A program made the translations under genes and the position numbers. Below, piece after piece: positions 51,198 to 59,870 of a stretch of DNA of 64,000 bases. The notes beneath the pieces were generated by a model. It did no database searches. It saw nothing but the letters and a program-made list of their open reading frames with translations, and was not told where the DNA came from. This stretch comes from Streptomyces xantholiticus (lineage in GTDB: Bacteria; Actinomycetota; Actinomycetes; Streptomycetales; Streptomycetaceae). Position 1 is the first letter of the stretch. Each line of letters starts with the position of its first letter. The stretch covers positions 368,847 through 432,846 of the forward strand of contig NZ_BMWB01000003.1 in the NCBI RefSeq assembly GCF_014651015.1. Reading direction: 5' to 3'.

Positions 51198-54035
51198 ATG
51201 ACCTCGGACCCGGACACGACCGCCGTCCGTGCCGCCGCTGCCGTCTTCCTGCCCGCCGCTCTGCCGCGGGAGGGCCGGGTCGCGTTCTGGGGCCCGGAGG
51301 GGCGGCCGGTTGCCGGTGCGAGCGGCGAGATCACGGTCCTCCGCCCCTATGAGGACGCGGACGCGCCGGGCGTCCGCCATGTGACCGTTCCCGCCGTAGT
51401 CATGTCCGTCGTGGATGCGGCGCCGCTGCTGATCGCGGCCCGGCGGGACCCGGCTGCACATCCCGCCGCAGCGTGCTGGGGCGCGGCCGTGCTGCATGCG
51501 CTGCATCTCGTCGCCCGTGGAAGACTGCTGCCCGGACTGACCTCCTGCGACCACGACGCATGGCGCGCCGGACCGCTCGACGCCGATGACGTCGCGCAGT
51601 TGCGGGCCATCGCCGCCGCCATGCCGTACGAGGCGCATGCCGCCCCCGTTGACGGCACGCGGCTGCCGGAGCCCGAAGCCCTCGTGCGGGCGTTCTTCGA
51701 CGCCGTGGCGGACAGCCTGCCGCGCACCCCTGCCGCCGCGTACGCCGCGGGCGCGCCGTTCGCGGCGGCCGAGCCGCAGCATCTTCCCGGAGCCCGTGGG
51801 TGGGCTGCCGAGGCCGCGGCCGGGATGGACGCGGGCGTACGGGTCTCCCTGCGCCTGGACCTGTCCGCGTACGACCTCTTCGACATCTCCGCGGACAGCG
51901 GCGCGGAGCGCAACGCGGGCGCCGCCGTCGTCCAGGTGCACAGCCTTGCCGACCCGACCCTTGTCATGGACGCCGCGCGGCTGTGGGCAGGGGCCGGCGA
52001 CGAGCACTTCGGGCCGCGAGCCCGCATCGACGCCGTGCTCGCGCTGCGCCGTGCCGCCCGCGCCTGGCAGCCGCTCGCGCGGCTGCTGGAGCGAGACGTT
52101 CCGGACGTGCTGCCGTTGACGGAGGACGAACTGTACGAGCTGCTGGGACCGGGCACCGCCCGCCTGGACGCGGCCGGAGTGAGCGTGCACTGGCCGAAAG
52201 AGCTCGCGCGTACGCTGACGGCCGCTGCCGTCGTGCGCTCCGCGCCCGGGTCCGCCACCGACGGCACGCCCTTCTTCGACAGCGCAGAACTGCTCAGGTT
52301 CGACTGGCAGCTGGCGCTCGACGGCGATCCGCTGACGGAGCGCGAGATGGACGCGCTCGCCGAGTCGCACCGCCCCATCGTGCGGCTTCGTGACCGCTGG
52401 GTCGTCGTCGACCCAGACCTCGTGCGCAAGGCGCGCAAGAGGGAGCTGGGCCTGCTGGAGCCGGTCGACGCCCTGGCCGTGGCCCTGACCGGCACGGCGG
52501 AGATCGACGGCGAGAGCGTGGAGGCCGTGCCGACGGGCGCGCTGGCCGCCCTGCGCGACCGCCTCACCGCCGTCACCGCCCCCGCCGAGGCGCCCGAGGG
52601 CCTGCACGCCACGCTGCGGGACTATCAACTGCGGGGCCTGGCCTGGCTGGACCTCATGACGTCGCTCGGCCTCGGCGGCTGCCTGGCCGACGACATGGGC
52701 CTCGGCAAGACCGTCACCGTGATCGCTCTGCACCTGCGCCGGGCGCGTACCGCCCCGACGCTGGTCGTCTGCCCGGCGTCGCTGCTGGGCAACTGGCAGC
52801 GGGAGATCGCCCGGTTCGCCCCGGGCGTCCCCGTGCGGCGGTTCCACGGTGCGGGCCGCACCCTCGACACTCCGGACGGCGGCTTCGTGCTGACCACATA
52901 CGGCACCATGCGCAGCAGCGCGGACGAACTGGCGGCGCACACCTGGGGGATGGTTGTCGCCGACGAGGCCCAGCATGTGAAGAACCCCTTCTCCGCCACC
53001 GCGAAGGCACTGCGCACCATCCCCACCACCGCCCGTGTGGCCCTCACCGGCACCCCGGTGGAGAACAACCTCTCCGAACTCTGGGCGCTGCTGGACTGGA
53101 CGACTCCAGGGCTGCTCGGCCCGCTCAAGGCATTCCGCTCCCGCCACGCCCGCCTCGTGGAGAACGGCGAGGACGACGACGCCGTCGCGCGGCTCGCGCG
53201 GCTCGTCCGCCCTTTCCTGCTGCGCCGCAAGAAGTCCGATCCTGGCATCGTGCCCGAGCTGCCGCCGAAGACGGAGTCCGACCACCCCGTGCCACTCACG
53301 CGGGAGCAGGCGTCCCTCTACGAAGCCGTGGTGCGGGAGACCATGGCGGCGATCGAGGCCGCGGACGGCATCGCGCGCCGCGGCCTGGTGATGAAGCTGC
53401 TCACCTCCCTCAAACAGATCTGCAACCACCCCGCCCAGTTCCTCAAGGAGTACGGCGCGGCGCGCGGTACCGACCACGGGAGCGGCGCATCCGCCCGGCT
53501 GGCGGGTCGCTCGGGAAAGCTTGCGCTGCTCGACGAACTGCTCGAGACGATCCTCTCGGAGGACGGCTCCGTCCTCGTCTTCACCCAGTACGTCTCCATG
53601 GCTCGCCTGCTCTCCGCCCACCTGTCGTCCCGTGCGGTCCCCAGCCAGCTGCTGCACGGAGGGACGCCGGTGGCGGAGCGCGAACGGATGGTCGACCGCT
53701 TCCAGTCGGGCGAGGTGCCGGTGTTCATCCTCTCGCTCAAGGCGGCGGGCACCGGGCTCAACCTCACCAGGGCGGGCCATGTCGTCCACTACGACCGCTG
53801 GTGGAACCCTGCGGTCGAGGAGCAGGCGACCGACCGCGCCTACCGCATCGGCCAGACCCAGCCCGTGCAGGTCCACCGACTGGTCACCGAGGGCACGGTG
53901 GAGGACCGGATCGCCGAGATGCTCGCCTCCAAGCGCGCTCTGGCGGACGCGGTGCTGGGGTCCGGCGAGGCGGCGCTGACCGAGCTCACCGACCGGGAGC
54001 TGGCCGACCTCGTCTCTCTGCGGAGGCCCGCATGA
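51198..54035 (+). CDS. SNF2-family ATPase/helicase
   Basis: A 945-residue Swi2/Snf2 ATPase. The N-terminal ~430 residues include the bacterial SNF2-associated domain. The ATPase core has motif I DDMGLGKT (about residue 504), motif II VVADEAQHVKN (near 588), motif III ALTGTPVENNLSELW, and in the second lobe VFTQYVSMARLL, GTGLNLTRAGHVVHYDRWWN and ATDRAYRIGQTQ. Such enzymes translocate on DNA and displace proteins such as stalled RNA polymerase (compare RapA). The ATG at 51198 follows gagaggag. It overlaps the SWIM gene by 4 bases (ATGA), so the two proteins are likely partners. Confidence 0.93.
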   Translation: MTSDPDTTAVRAAAAVFLPAALPREGRVAFWGPEGRPVAGASGEITVLRPYEDADAPGVRHVTVPAVVMSVVDAAPLLIAARRDPAAHPAAACWGAAVLHALHLVARGRLLPGLTSCDHDAWRAGPLDADDVAQLRAIAAAMPYEAHAAPVDGTRLPEPEALVRAFFDAVADSLPRTPAAAYAAGAPFAAAEPQHLPGARGWAAEAAAGMDAGVRVSLRLDLSAYDLFDISADSGAERNAGAAVVQVHSLADPTLVMDAARLWAGAGDEHFGPRARIDAVLALRRAARAWQPLARLLERDVPDVLPLTEDELYELLGPGTARLDAAGVSVHWPKELARTLTAAAVVRSAPGSATDGTPFFDSAELLRFDWQLALDGDPLTEREMDALAESHRPIVRLRDRWVVVDPDLVRKARKRELGLLEPVDALAVALTGTAEIDGESVEAVPTGALAALRDRLTAVTAPAEAPEGLHATLRDYQLRGLAWLDLMTSLGLGGCLADDMGLGKTVTVIALHLRRARTAPTLVVCPASLLGNWQREIARFAPGVPVRRFHGAGRTLDTPDGGFVLTTYGTMRSSADELAAHTWGMVVADEAQHVKNPFSATAKALRTIPTTARVALTGTPVENNLSELWALLDWTTPGLLGPLKAFRSRHARLVENGEDDDAVARLARLVRPFLLRRKKSDPGIVPELPPKTESDHPVPLTREQASLYEAVVRETMAAIEAADGIARRGLVMKLLTSLKQICNHPAQFLKEYGAARGTDHGSGASARLAGRSGKLALLDELLETILSEDGSVLVFTQYVSMARLLSAHLSSRAVPSQLLHGGTPVAERERMVDRFQSGEVPVFILSLKAAGTGLNLTRAGHVVHYDRWWNPAVEEQATDRAYRIGQTQPVQVHRLVTEGTVEDRIAEMLASKRALADAVLGSGEAALTELTDRELADLVSLRRPA

Positions 54036-55312
54036 CCCCCCGCGTGTACCCCGGCTTCCGGCCCGGCCGGCCGAGCGGGCCACACCTCGACGACCAGCGC
54101 CGCACCTTCCCCGCGCTCGGGCCGCTCGCCGGAGACGAGACGGCCACGACCTGGTGGGGCAAGGCCTGGGTGGAGGCGCTCGAGGACACCGCCCTCGATC
54201 CGGCGCGCCTGGCGCGCGGCCGCGTCTACGCCGCCCAGGGCAATGTCGCCTCCATCACGGTGACGCCCGGCCGGGTCATGGCGTACGTGCAGGGCAGCCG
54301 CGCCCGTCCGTACCGCACGGAGATCCGCCTCCGCACCCTCAGCGACGACGACTGGGACGACTTCCTGGCCGCGGCGGCGGCCCGCCCCGACCACATCGCG
54401 GCCCTCCTCGACAAGGACGTCCCACAGGCGCTGGCCGACGCCGCCGAGTTGCTGCCGACACCGGGCGACCTGATCCCCGACTGCTCCTGCCCGGACGACG
54501 GTTACCCCTGCAAGCACGCTGCGGCGCTCAGTTACCAGACCGCCAGGCTGCTCGACGAGGACCCGTTCGTGCTGTTCCTGATGCGCGGCCGGGGCGAACG
54601 GGAGATCCTCTCCGCGCTCTCCCGACGTAACGCGACCCGTTCCGCGGCCGAGCACACCGCGGCCGCGTCCGCAGCTCCCCTGGCGACGGTGTCCGCGATC
54701 GAGGCCCTCGCCACGGACACCCCGTTGCCCCCGCTGCCGCCGCCTTTCCCCGCCCCGCAGCGACCGGGCCGCCCCCCGGCCTACCCGCATGTACCCGGCG
54801 CTCCCGACCCGCTCGCCCTGGACCTGCTGGCCGGTGAGGCCGCCGGCCGCGCTCATGTTCTGCTCAGCACGGGCCGTGACCCCGTCGCCTCCCTCACCCG
54901 CTGGCAGGACGCCGTCCGACTTGCCGCCGCCCACCCCGGCTCCGGCCTCACCGCAGCCACCCGCGCCCTGTATCGCGACCTCGCCGCCGGAGCCGACCGT
55001 ACGCCAACCGATCTGGCCCGCGCCGTCGCCGCCTGGCGACAGGGCGGACCGGCGGCCCTGTCCGTGCTGGAGGAGCCGTGGGATCCGCCCGCCGGCCCTT
55101 TCGACCGGGCACGCCCGGCCCTGGCCGCCGCGGACTTCCCCGGTTTCCGTCCCTGGCGCAACCACCTCTCCTCCCGCTCGCTCCAGCTCCGGCTCGGCCG
55201 CGACGGCCTCTGGTACGGGTACGAGTCGGACCCCGACCGCGAGGACTGGTGGCCGCGCGGCACCCCCGACAGTGACCCGGTCGGGGCGCTGACAGCGCTT
55301 CTCGGGAGGTGA
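54032..55312 (+). CDS. SWIM zinc-finger protein
   Basis: A 426-residue protein with a SWIM finger, CxCx6CxH, at C151, C153, C160 and H162 (CSCPDDGYPCKH), a fold for DNA or protein contact. The N-terminal part WWGKAWVEALE and GRVYAAQGNVASITVTPG is typical of the family found beside SNF2 genes. A proline-rich linker (about 232-250) leads to a helical C-terminal domain of unknown role. The start ATG overlaps the SNF2 stop. Co-translation strongly suggests a complex in which this subunit gives specificity to the ATPase. Confidence 0.9.
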   Translation: MTPRVYPGFRPGRPSGPHLDDQRRTFPALGPLAGDETATTWWGKAWVEALEDTALDPARLARGRVYAAQGNVASITVTPGRVMAYVQGSRARPYRTEIRLRTLSDDDWDDFLAAAAARPDHIAALLDKDVPQALADAAELLPTPGDLIPDCSCPDDGYPCKHAAALSYQTARLLDEDPFVLFLMRGRGEREILSALSRRNATRSAAEHTAAASAAPLATVSAIEALATDTPLPPLPPPFPAPQRPGRPPAYPHVPGAPDPLALDLLAGEAAGRAHVLLSTGRDPVASLTRWQDAVRLAAAHPGSGLTAATRALYRDLAAGADRTPTDLARAVAAWRQGGPAALSVLEEPWDPPAGPFDRARPALAAADFPGFRPWRNHLSSRSLQLRLGRDGLWYGYESDPDREDWWPRGTPDSDPVGALTALLGR

Positions 55313-55471
55313 GCCGCAACGGGATGACGCCGGGGTGGGACGCCCCCGCAACGAGATGCCCCCGCGACGATATCCAGGACTACGACGCGTAGAACGGACC
55401 CTGGTTCGGGCAACAGGCGTGCGAAGACCGTCGAAACATGACACACCCGAAGGGGTGAATGCTTCGTTCGG

Positions 55472-55499
55472 CAGAACCGATGTGCCCCTGGGGCGTTAA
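55472..55499 (+). promoter_or_regulatory. Possible BldN-sigma promoter of the chaplin gene
   Basis: CAGAAC, 16 bases, CGTTAA lies 51 bases before the chaplin ATG. The consensus I recall for the developmental sigma factor BldN is CGTAAC-N16-CGTTGA, so the matches are 4 of 6 and 5 of 6 with exact spacing. Chaplin genes are known BldN targets. Confidence 0.45.
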
Positions 55500-55550
55500 G
55501 TCCGGTGCGGGCAAGTGTCCCGTGGAATTTCTTCTGAAGGCAGGCAACCC

Positions 55551-56195
55551 ATGAGGCAGGTTCACCGAAAGGGCCTGGCGACCGTGATGCTCACGGGTGG
55601 CGCACTGGCGATGGCGACGGGTTACGCCCAGGCGGACTCCGGCGCCCACGGTTCGGCCGCCGGATCGCCCGGCGTGCTCTCCGGCAACGCCGTCCAGCTT
55701 CCCGTGCACGTTCCGGTGAACGTGTGCGGCAACACGGCCAACGTCGTCGGACTGCTCAATCCGGCGGTGGGCAACACCTGCGCCAACATGTCGCAGGGCA
55801 ACGGCGGCAACGGTGCGGGCGGCGGTGCCCACGCGGACGGCAGTGCGGCCCATTCGCCCGGCGTGCTCTCCGGCAACGCCGTGCAACTCCCCGTCGACGT
55901 GCCGGTCAATGTGAGCGGCAACTCCGTGAATGTCGTCGGCATCGGCAACCCTGCCACCGGCAACACCTCGGTGCACGGGGGCAAGCCGCCCGTCGAGGAG
56001 GAGCCGGCCACCCCGCCGGAGGTCGGTGAGCCCGAGCAGCCGGCCGCGCAGGGCGAGGAGGCCCCGAAGGCCGCCGGGGGATCGCTGGCCCAAACGGGGT
56101 CCGACGAACTCGCCTTCGCTGTTCCCGCCGGGGTGACGATGATCCTGGGCGGCCTGGTGCTGTACCGCCGGTTCCGTCCTTCCCGGCAGGTCTAG
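55551..56195 (+). CDS. Long chaplin with sortase signal
   Basis: A 214-residue secreted, cell-wall-anchored hydrophobic protein that coats aerial hyphae and spores as amyloid-like fibres. A signal peptide ends near residue 28 (YAQA). Two chaplin domains follow, about 38-80 and 101-143, each opening with SPGVLSGNAVQLPV. The first has both conserved cysteines (C59, C77); in the second these positions are S122 and S140. After an acidic proline-rich spacer comes the class E sortase signal LAQTG (179-183), a membrane helix and RRFRPSRQV. The ATG at 55551 follows gaaggcagg. The 3' end overlaps the convergent gene by 4 bases. Confidence 0.94.
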   Translation: MRQVHRKGLATVMLTGGALAMATGYAQADSGAHGSAAGSPGVLSGNAVQLPVHVPVNVCGNTANVVGLLNPAVGNTCANMSQGNGGNGAGGGAHADGSAAHSPGVLSGNAVQLPVDVPVNVSGNSVNVVGIGNPATGNTSVHGGKPPVEEEPATPPEVGEPEQPAAQGEEAPKAAGGSLAQTGSDELAFAVPAGVTMILGGLVLYRRFRPSRQV

Positions 56196-56854
56196 GACGG
56201 GTCCACGGGCCGCCGCCAGGACGCCAGCACGGCATCGATCTGCTGCGAGACACGGGCGCGCGCCTGGTGGCGGGGCACGCCTGCCATCAACAGGGCGTCG
56301 TAGTCGGTGTCGAGGTGCCGTACGGACGCGCGGACCGCGGCGGTGACCGCTCCCTCCTCCAGTGAGCGGCCCGCCGCGGTGCGGCCCACGCGTCCGCTGC
56401 CGCGCACCGAGGCGTGCGCGGCCGTCCGGGCGGCACGCTCCTTGGGGCAGCCCGGGAACAGCCGCCGTATCACCGCGGTCAGTTCGGCGGTGAACCGGCT
56501 GTCCTCGGATGCCCGCCGCGCCGCGTCCCGCGCACGGCGGCGGGCCCGGGAGTCCGCGTCGGCGAGGCACGCCGACTCCGCGCGGGCGAGCGCCGGTTCC
56601 TCGACGAGCAGTCCTTGGCGCTCGTAGCGGCCGCGCCGGCGGTTGAGGCGGACCACCACCGCCCACAGGGCACTCGCCTCCCGCGCCCGCCGGGTGAGGG
56701 CGGCGTCCCCCCTCGGCAGGTACACCAGGTGACCGAGGTCCGCGCAGTCCAGGCAGACCGGTGCGCCGGACTCGAGGAGATGCATCGGGAGCGGGCCTCT
56801 GCGGCACTCCGAGCAGTGCCTTCCCTTGAGCGGTCGGATCACCACCAGGTCCAT
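56192..56854 (-). CDS. DUF2293 protein with N-terminal zinc knuckle
   Basis: A 220-residue protein of unknown function. Four cysteines in CSECRRGP and CLDCADLGHL could bind zinc within the first 40 residues. A basic, arginine-rich central region and the segment FTAELTAVIRRLFPGCP lead to the family C-terminus VRHLDTDYDALLMAGVPRHQ, which I recognise as DUF2293. The ATG at 56854 begins directly before the knuckle. It is convergent to the chaplin gene and divergent from the dehydrogenase. Confidence 0.82.
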   Translation of the reverse strand: MDLVVIRPLKGRHCSECRRGPLPMHLLESGAPVCLDCADLGHLVYLPRGDAALTRRAREASALWAVVVRLNRRRGRYERQGLLVEEPALARAESACLADADSRARRRARDAARRASEDSRFTAELTAVIRRLFPGCPKERAARTAAHASVRGSGRVGRTAAGRSLEEGAVTAAVRASVRHLDTDYDALLMAGVPRHQARARVSQQIDAVLASWRRPVDPS

Positions 56855-56889
56855 GCCGGGTAAGTACCCGGCGGGTACGCTCCGCTCCC

Positions 56890-57879
56890 ATGACGCTCAA
56901 CTGCGCCGTGCTCGACGACTATCAGGGCGCCGCCCGGTCCATGGCGGACTGGTCCCCGCTCGCGGATGTCGTCGAAGTACGGGGGCTGCGGGATCGTCTC
57001 GGTTCACCGGACGAGGTGGTCGCCGCGGTCGGTGACTGCGAGATCCTGGTGGTGATGCGCGAGCGGACGCCGTTTCCCGCGTCCCTTCTCGACCGGCTGC
57101 CACGGCTGCGGCTGCTCGTCACCTCGGGCATGCGCAACGCGTCGATCGACCTCGAGGCGGCCGCCCGTAACAACGTGACCGTCTGCGGCACCGCCAGCAA
57201 CTCCGAGCCGCCTGCCGAGCTGACCTGGGCGCTGATCCTCGGCCTGGCACGCCACGTCGTCCAGGAAGCCGGCGCCCTGCGCGACGGCGGGCCGTGGCAG
57301 TCCACGATCGGAAGCGATCTGCACGGCCGCACGCTCGCACTCGTCGGGCTGGGGAGGATCGGCGCGAAGGTCGCCCGCGGTCGGCCGGGCCTTCGGCATG
57401 GACGTGATGGCGTGGAGCCGGAATCTCACGGATGAAAGTGCGGCCGAGCACGGCGTGGCGAGGGCCGGGTCGCTCGCGGAACTCCTCGAGGCCGGGGACT
57501 TCGTCTCGGTGCATCTGCAGCTCGGCGAGCGCACCCGGGGCCCGATCGGCGCCGGCGAACTGAAGCGGATGCGCCGCACGGCGTACCTCGTCAACACATC
57601 GCGGGCGGCGATCGTCGACCAGGAGGCACTGGTCCAGGCGCTGCGCGAAGGCTGGCTCGCCGGAGCGGGCGCCGATGTCTTCGAGCAGGAGCCGCTGCCG
57701 GCGGGCATCCGCTGCGCACGGCTCCCAACTTCCTCGGGCTGCCGCACCCCGGTCATGTCACCCGCCGCAACTACGAGGGGTACTTCGGCGAGGCGGTCGA
57801 GGACATCACGGCGTATCTGGCAGGCAGGCCGGTCCGTACCCTCGTGACGCCGGCCGAGCGCACCCCAGACACGCGCTGA
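56890..57879 (+). pseudogene. 2-hydroxyacid dehydrogenase gene with two frameshifts
   Basis: The locus encodes a D-2-hydroxyacid dehydrogenase of about 329 residues, but in three pieces. Piece 1 (56890 to ~57379) ends in the NAD motif VGLGRIGAKVAR. One extra G near 57379-57380 then shifts the frame, and piece 2 (to ~57706) continues MDVMAWSRNL to NTSRAAIVDQEAL (catalytic Arg) and ADVFEQEPLP. One base is missing between 57706 and 57707; correcting it gives HPLRTAPNFLGLPHPGHVT with the catalytic His and a normal end at 57879. The two shifts cancel, so piece 3 is in the frame of piece 1. It may be a recent pseudogene or two assembly errors. Confidence 0.85.
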
Positions 57880-57898
57880 CGACGGCCCGGCCGCACCT

Positions 57899-59110
57899 CT
57901 ATTGCCGGTAGCCGCCGAGGAAGCGGCCGATGCGGCTGATCGCTGCGTCGAGGTCGTCGGCGTGCGGCAGCGTGAGGATGCGGAAGTGGTCGGGGCGCGG
58001 CCAGTTGAACCCCGTCCCCTGCACCACCTGGATCTTCTCGCGCAGCAGCAGGTCCAGCACGAACTTCTCGTCGTCGTGGATCGGGTGCACCTTGGGATCG
58101 AGGCGGGGGAAGGCGTAGAGCGCACCCTTCGGCTTCACGCATGAGACGCCGGGGATCTCGTTCAGCTTCTCCCAGGCCCGCACGCGCTGCTCATGGAGCC
58201 TGCCGCCAGGTGCGACCAGCTCCCGGATGGACTGCCGGCCGCCGAGCGCGGCTTGGATCGCGTACTGGGCGGGGGCGTTGGGGCACAGCCGCATGGAGGC
58301 GAGCATGGTCAGGCCCTCCAGATAGTTGCGGGCGTGCTGCCTGGGGCCGCTGACGACGAGCCAGCCCGAGCGGAAGCCGGCGACGCGGTACGTCTTGGAC
58401 AGGCCGCTGAAGGTGAGGACCACCAGGTCGGGGGCGAGTGCGGCGGCGGTGTGGTGGACGGCGTCGTCATACACGATCTGGTCGTAGATCTCGTCGGCGA
58501 ACACCATCAGCTGGTGACGGCGGGCGAGGTCCAGGATGCCCTCGACGATCTCGCGCGGATAAACCGCACCCGTGGGGTTGTTGGGGTTGATGACGACGAC
58601 CGCCCTGGTGCGGTCGGTGATCTTCGAGGCCATGTCGTCGAGGTCCGGGTACCAGTCGGACTCCTCGTCGCACAGATAGTGCACGGCCCTGCCGCCGGCG
58701 AGCGTGGTCACCGCGGTCCACAACGGGAAGTCCGGGGCGGGAATGAGCACTTCGTCGCCGTCCTCGAGCAGCGCCTGGACCGCCATGGAGACGAGCTCGG
58801 ACACGCCGTTGCCCAGGAAGACGTCGTCGACGCCGACGTCGGAGAGGCCCAGGGCCTGGTAGCGCTGGGCCACGGCGCGGCGTGCCGAGAGGATGCCGCG
58901 CGAGTCGGTGTAGCCGTGGGCCTGCGGAAGCATCCGGATCATGTCCTGGACGATCTCCTCCGGCGCCTCGAACCCGAAGAGTGCGGGGTTGCCCGTGTTG
59001 AGGCGCAGGACGCTGTGCCCGGCCTCCTCCAGGGCGTTGGCGTGCTCGATCACCGGACCGCGGATCTCGTAGCAGACCTCGCTGAGCTTGCTCGACTGCC
59101 GGAACTCCAT
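57899..59110 (-). CDS. PLP-dependent aminotransferase (AlaT/AspC-like)
   Basis: A 403-residue class I/II aminotransferase. The cofactor lysine is K239 in FSGLSKTYRVAGFRSGW; NPNNPTGAVYP and the D in VFADEIYDQIVYDD bind PLP, and the C-terminal arginine in HFRILTLPHADD binds the substrate carboxylate. The N-terminus MEFRQSSKLSEVCYEIRGPV is like AlaT, the alanine-glutamate aminotransferase of actinobacteria, so alanine synthesis is most likely. It is divergent from the HxlR regulator, with palindromes between the two starts. Confidence 0.92.
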   Translation of the reverse strand: MEFRQSSKLSEVCYEIRGPVIEHANALEEAGHSVLRLNTGNPALFGFEAPEEIVQDMIRMLPQAHGYTDSRGILSARRAVAQRYQALGLSDVGVDDVFLGNGVSELVSMAVQALLEDGDEVLIPAPDFPLWTAVTTLAGGRAVHYLCDEESDWYPDLDDMASKITDRTRAVVVINPNNPTGAVYPREIVEGILDLARRHQLMVFADEIYDQIVYDDAVHHTAAALAPDLVVLTFSGLSKTYRVAGFRSGWLVVSGPRQHARNYLEGLTMLASMRLCPNAPAQYAIQAALGGRQSIRELVAPGGRLHEQRVRAWEKLNEIPGVSCVKPKGALYAFPRLDPKVHPIHDDEKFVLDLLLREKIQVVQGTGFNWPRPDHFRILTLPHADDLDAAISRIGRFLGGYRQ

Positions 59111-59139
59111 GCCGTGGCCCTCCCAGGACTGAATGTCTT

Positions 59140-59176
59140 ACTTGGTTTTACCAAGTTGGAGCTTGGAAAGTCCAAC
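59140..59176. promoter_or_regulatory. Two adjacent palindromes, candidate HxlR operator
   Basis: Between the divergent starts stand acttggt-ttt-accaagt (59140-59156; 7-bp arms) and gttgga-N10-tccaac (59155-59176; 6-bp arms), which share bases. The stretch is AT-rich for this genome. Winged-helix dimers of the HxlR type bind such sites and often control the divergent gene and themselves. Confidence 0.55.
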
Positions 59177-59197
59177 AACACGTCTAGACTGCGTCGT

Positions 59198-59863
59198 ATG
59201 CCACCTCGTCAGACCCGCCGTCGGAGCTATGACCAGTACTGCGCGGCCGCCCGTGCCCTGGACGCCGTCGGCGACCGGTGGACCCTGCTCGTCGTCCGGG
59301 AGCTGCTGGCCGGGCCGCGCCGTTACACCGATCTGCACGCCGATCTGCCCGGGGTGAGCACCGACGTCCTCGCCTCGCGGCTGAAGGACATGGAACGGGA
59401 CGGACTCGCGACCCGCCGCCGGCTGCCGCCTCCGTCCGCGGCGTACGTCTACGAACTGACCGAGCAGGGCCGGCGGCTGCTGCCCGTGCTGGCCGCCCTG
59501 GCCGAATGGGGCGGCACCGCCCTGGCGGAGCGCCGGCCCACCGATGCCGTGCGGGCGCACTGGTTCGCCATCCCGCTGCGACGGGCGCTGTCGTCCCCGG
59601 GCCGCGCCGCCGTGGTCGAGGTCCGGCTGGACGAAGGCGTCTTTCATCTGCGGCTCGGCGACGACACCGCACTGCCGTACGGCGACGGCCCCGCTGAGGC
59701 TCCCGACGTCCGTCTCACGCTCGACGGGGAGACCTGTACCGCGCTGGCGGCCGGCGAGCTCGACCTCGCGGGCGGTGTGGACGCCGGGCGGATCAAGGCG
59801 GAGGGCGACGCCTCGCTTCTTGGAATCCGCGAACTCCCTTCGGCCGCGCCGGCAGAGCGATGA
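59198..59863 (+). CDS. HxlR-family transcriptional regulator with C-terminal extension
   Basis: A 221-residue regulator. The winged helix-turn-helix (about 12-105) has the HxlR pattern YDQYCAAARALDAVGDRW, then LLVVRELLAGPRRYTDL and TDVLASRLKDMERDGL. Residues ~115-221 are an extra domain resembling the SCP2-like sterol-binding fold often found behind HxlR domains in actinobacteria, perhaps a ligand sensor. Cysteines for redox sensing are only C16 and one in the C-terminal domain. No strong ribosome binding site precedes the ATG at 59198. The likely target is the divergent aminotransferase gene. Confidence 0.88.
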   Translation: MPPRQTRRRSYDQYCAAARALDAVGDRWTLLVVRELLAGPRRYTDLHADLPGVSTDVLASRLKDMERDGLATRRRLPPPSAAYVYELTEQGRRLLPVLAALAEWGGTALAERRPTDAVRAHWFAIPLRRALSSPGRAAVVEVRLDEGVFHLRLGDDTALPYGDGPAEAPDVRLTLDGETCTALAAGELDLAGGVDAGRIKAEGDASLLGIRELPSAAPAER

Positions 59864-59870
59864 TGGGCCC

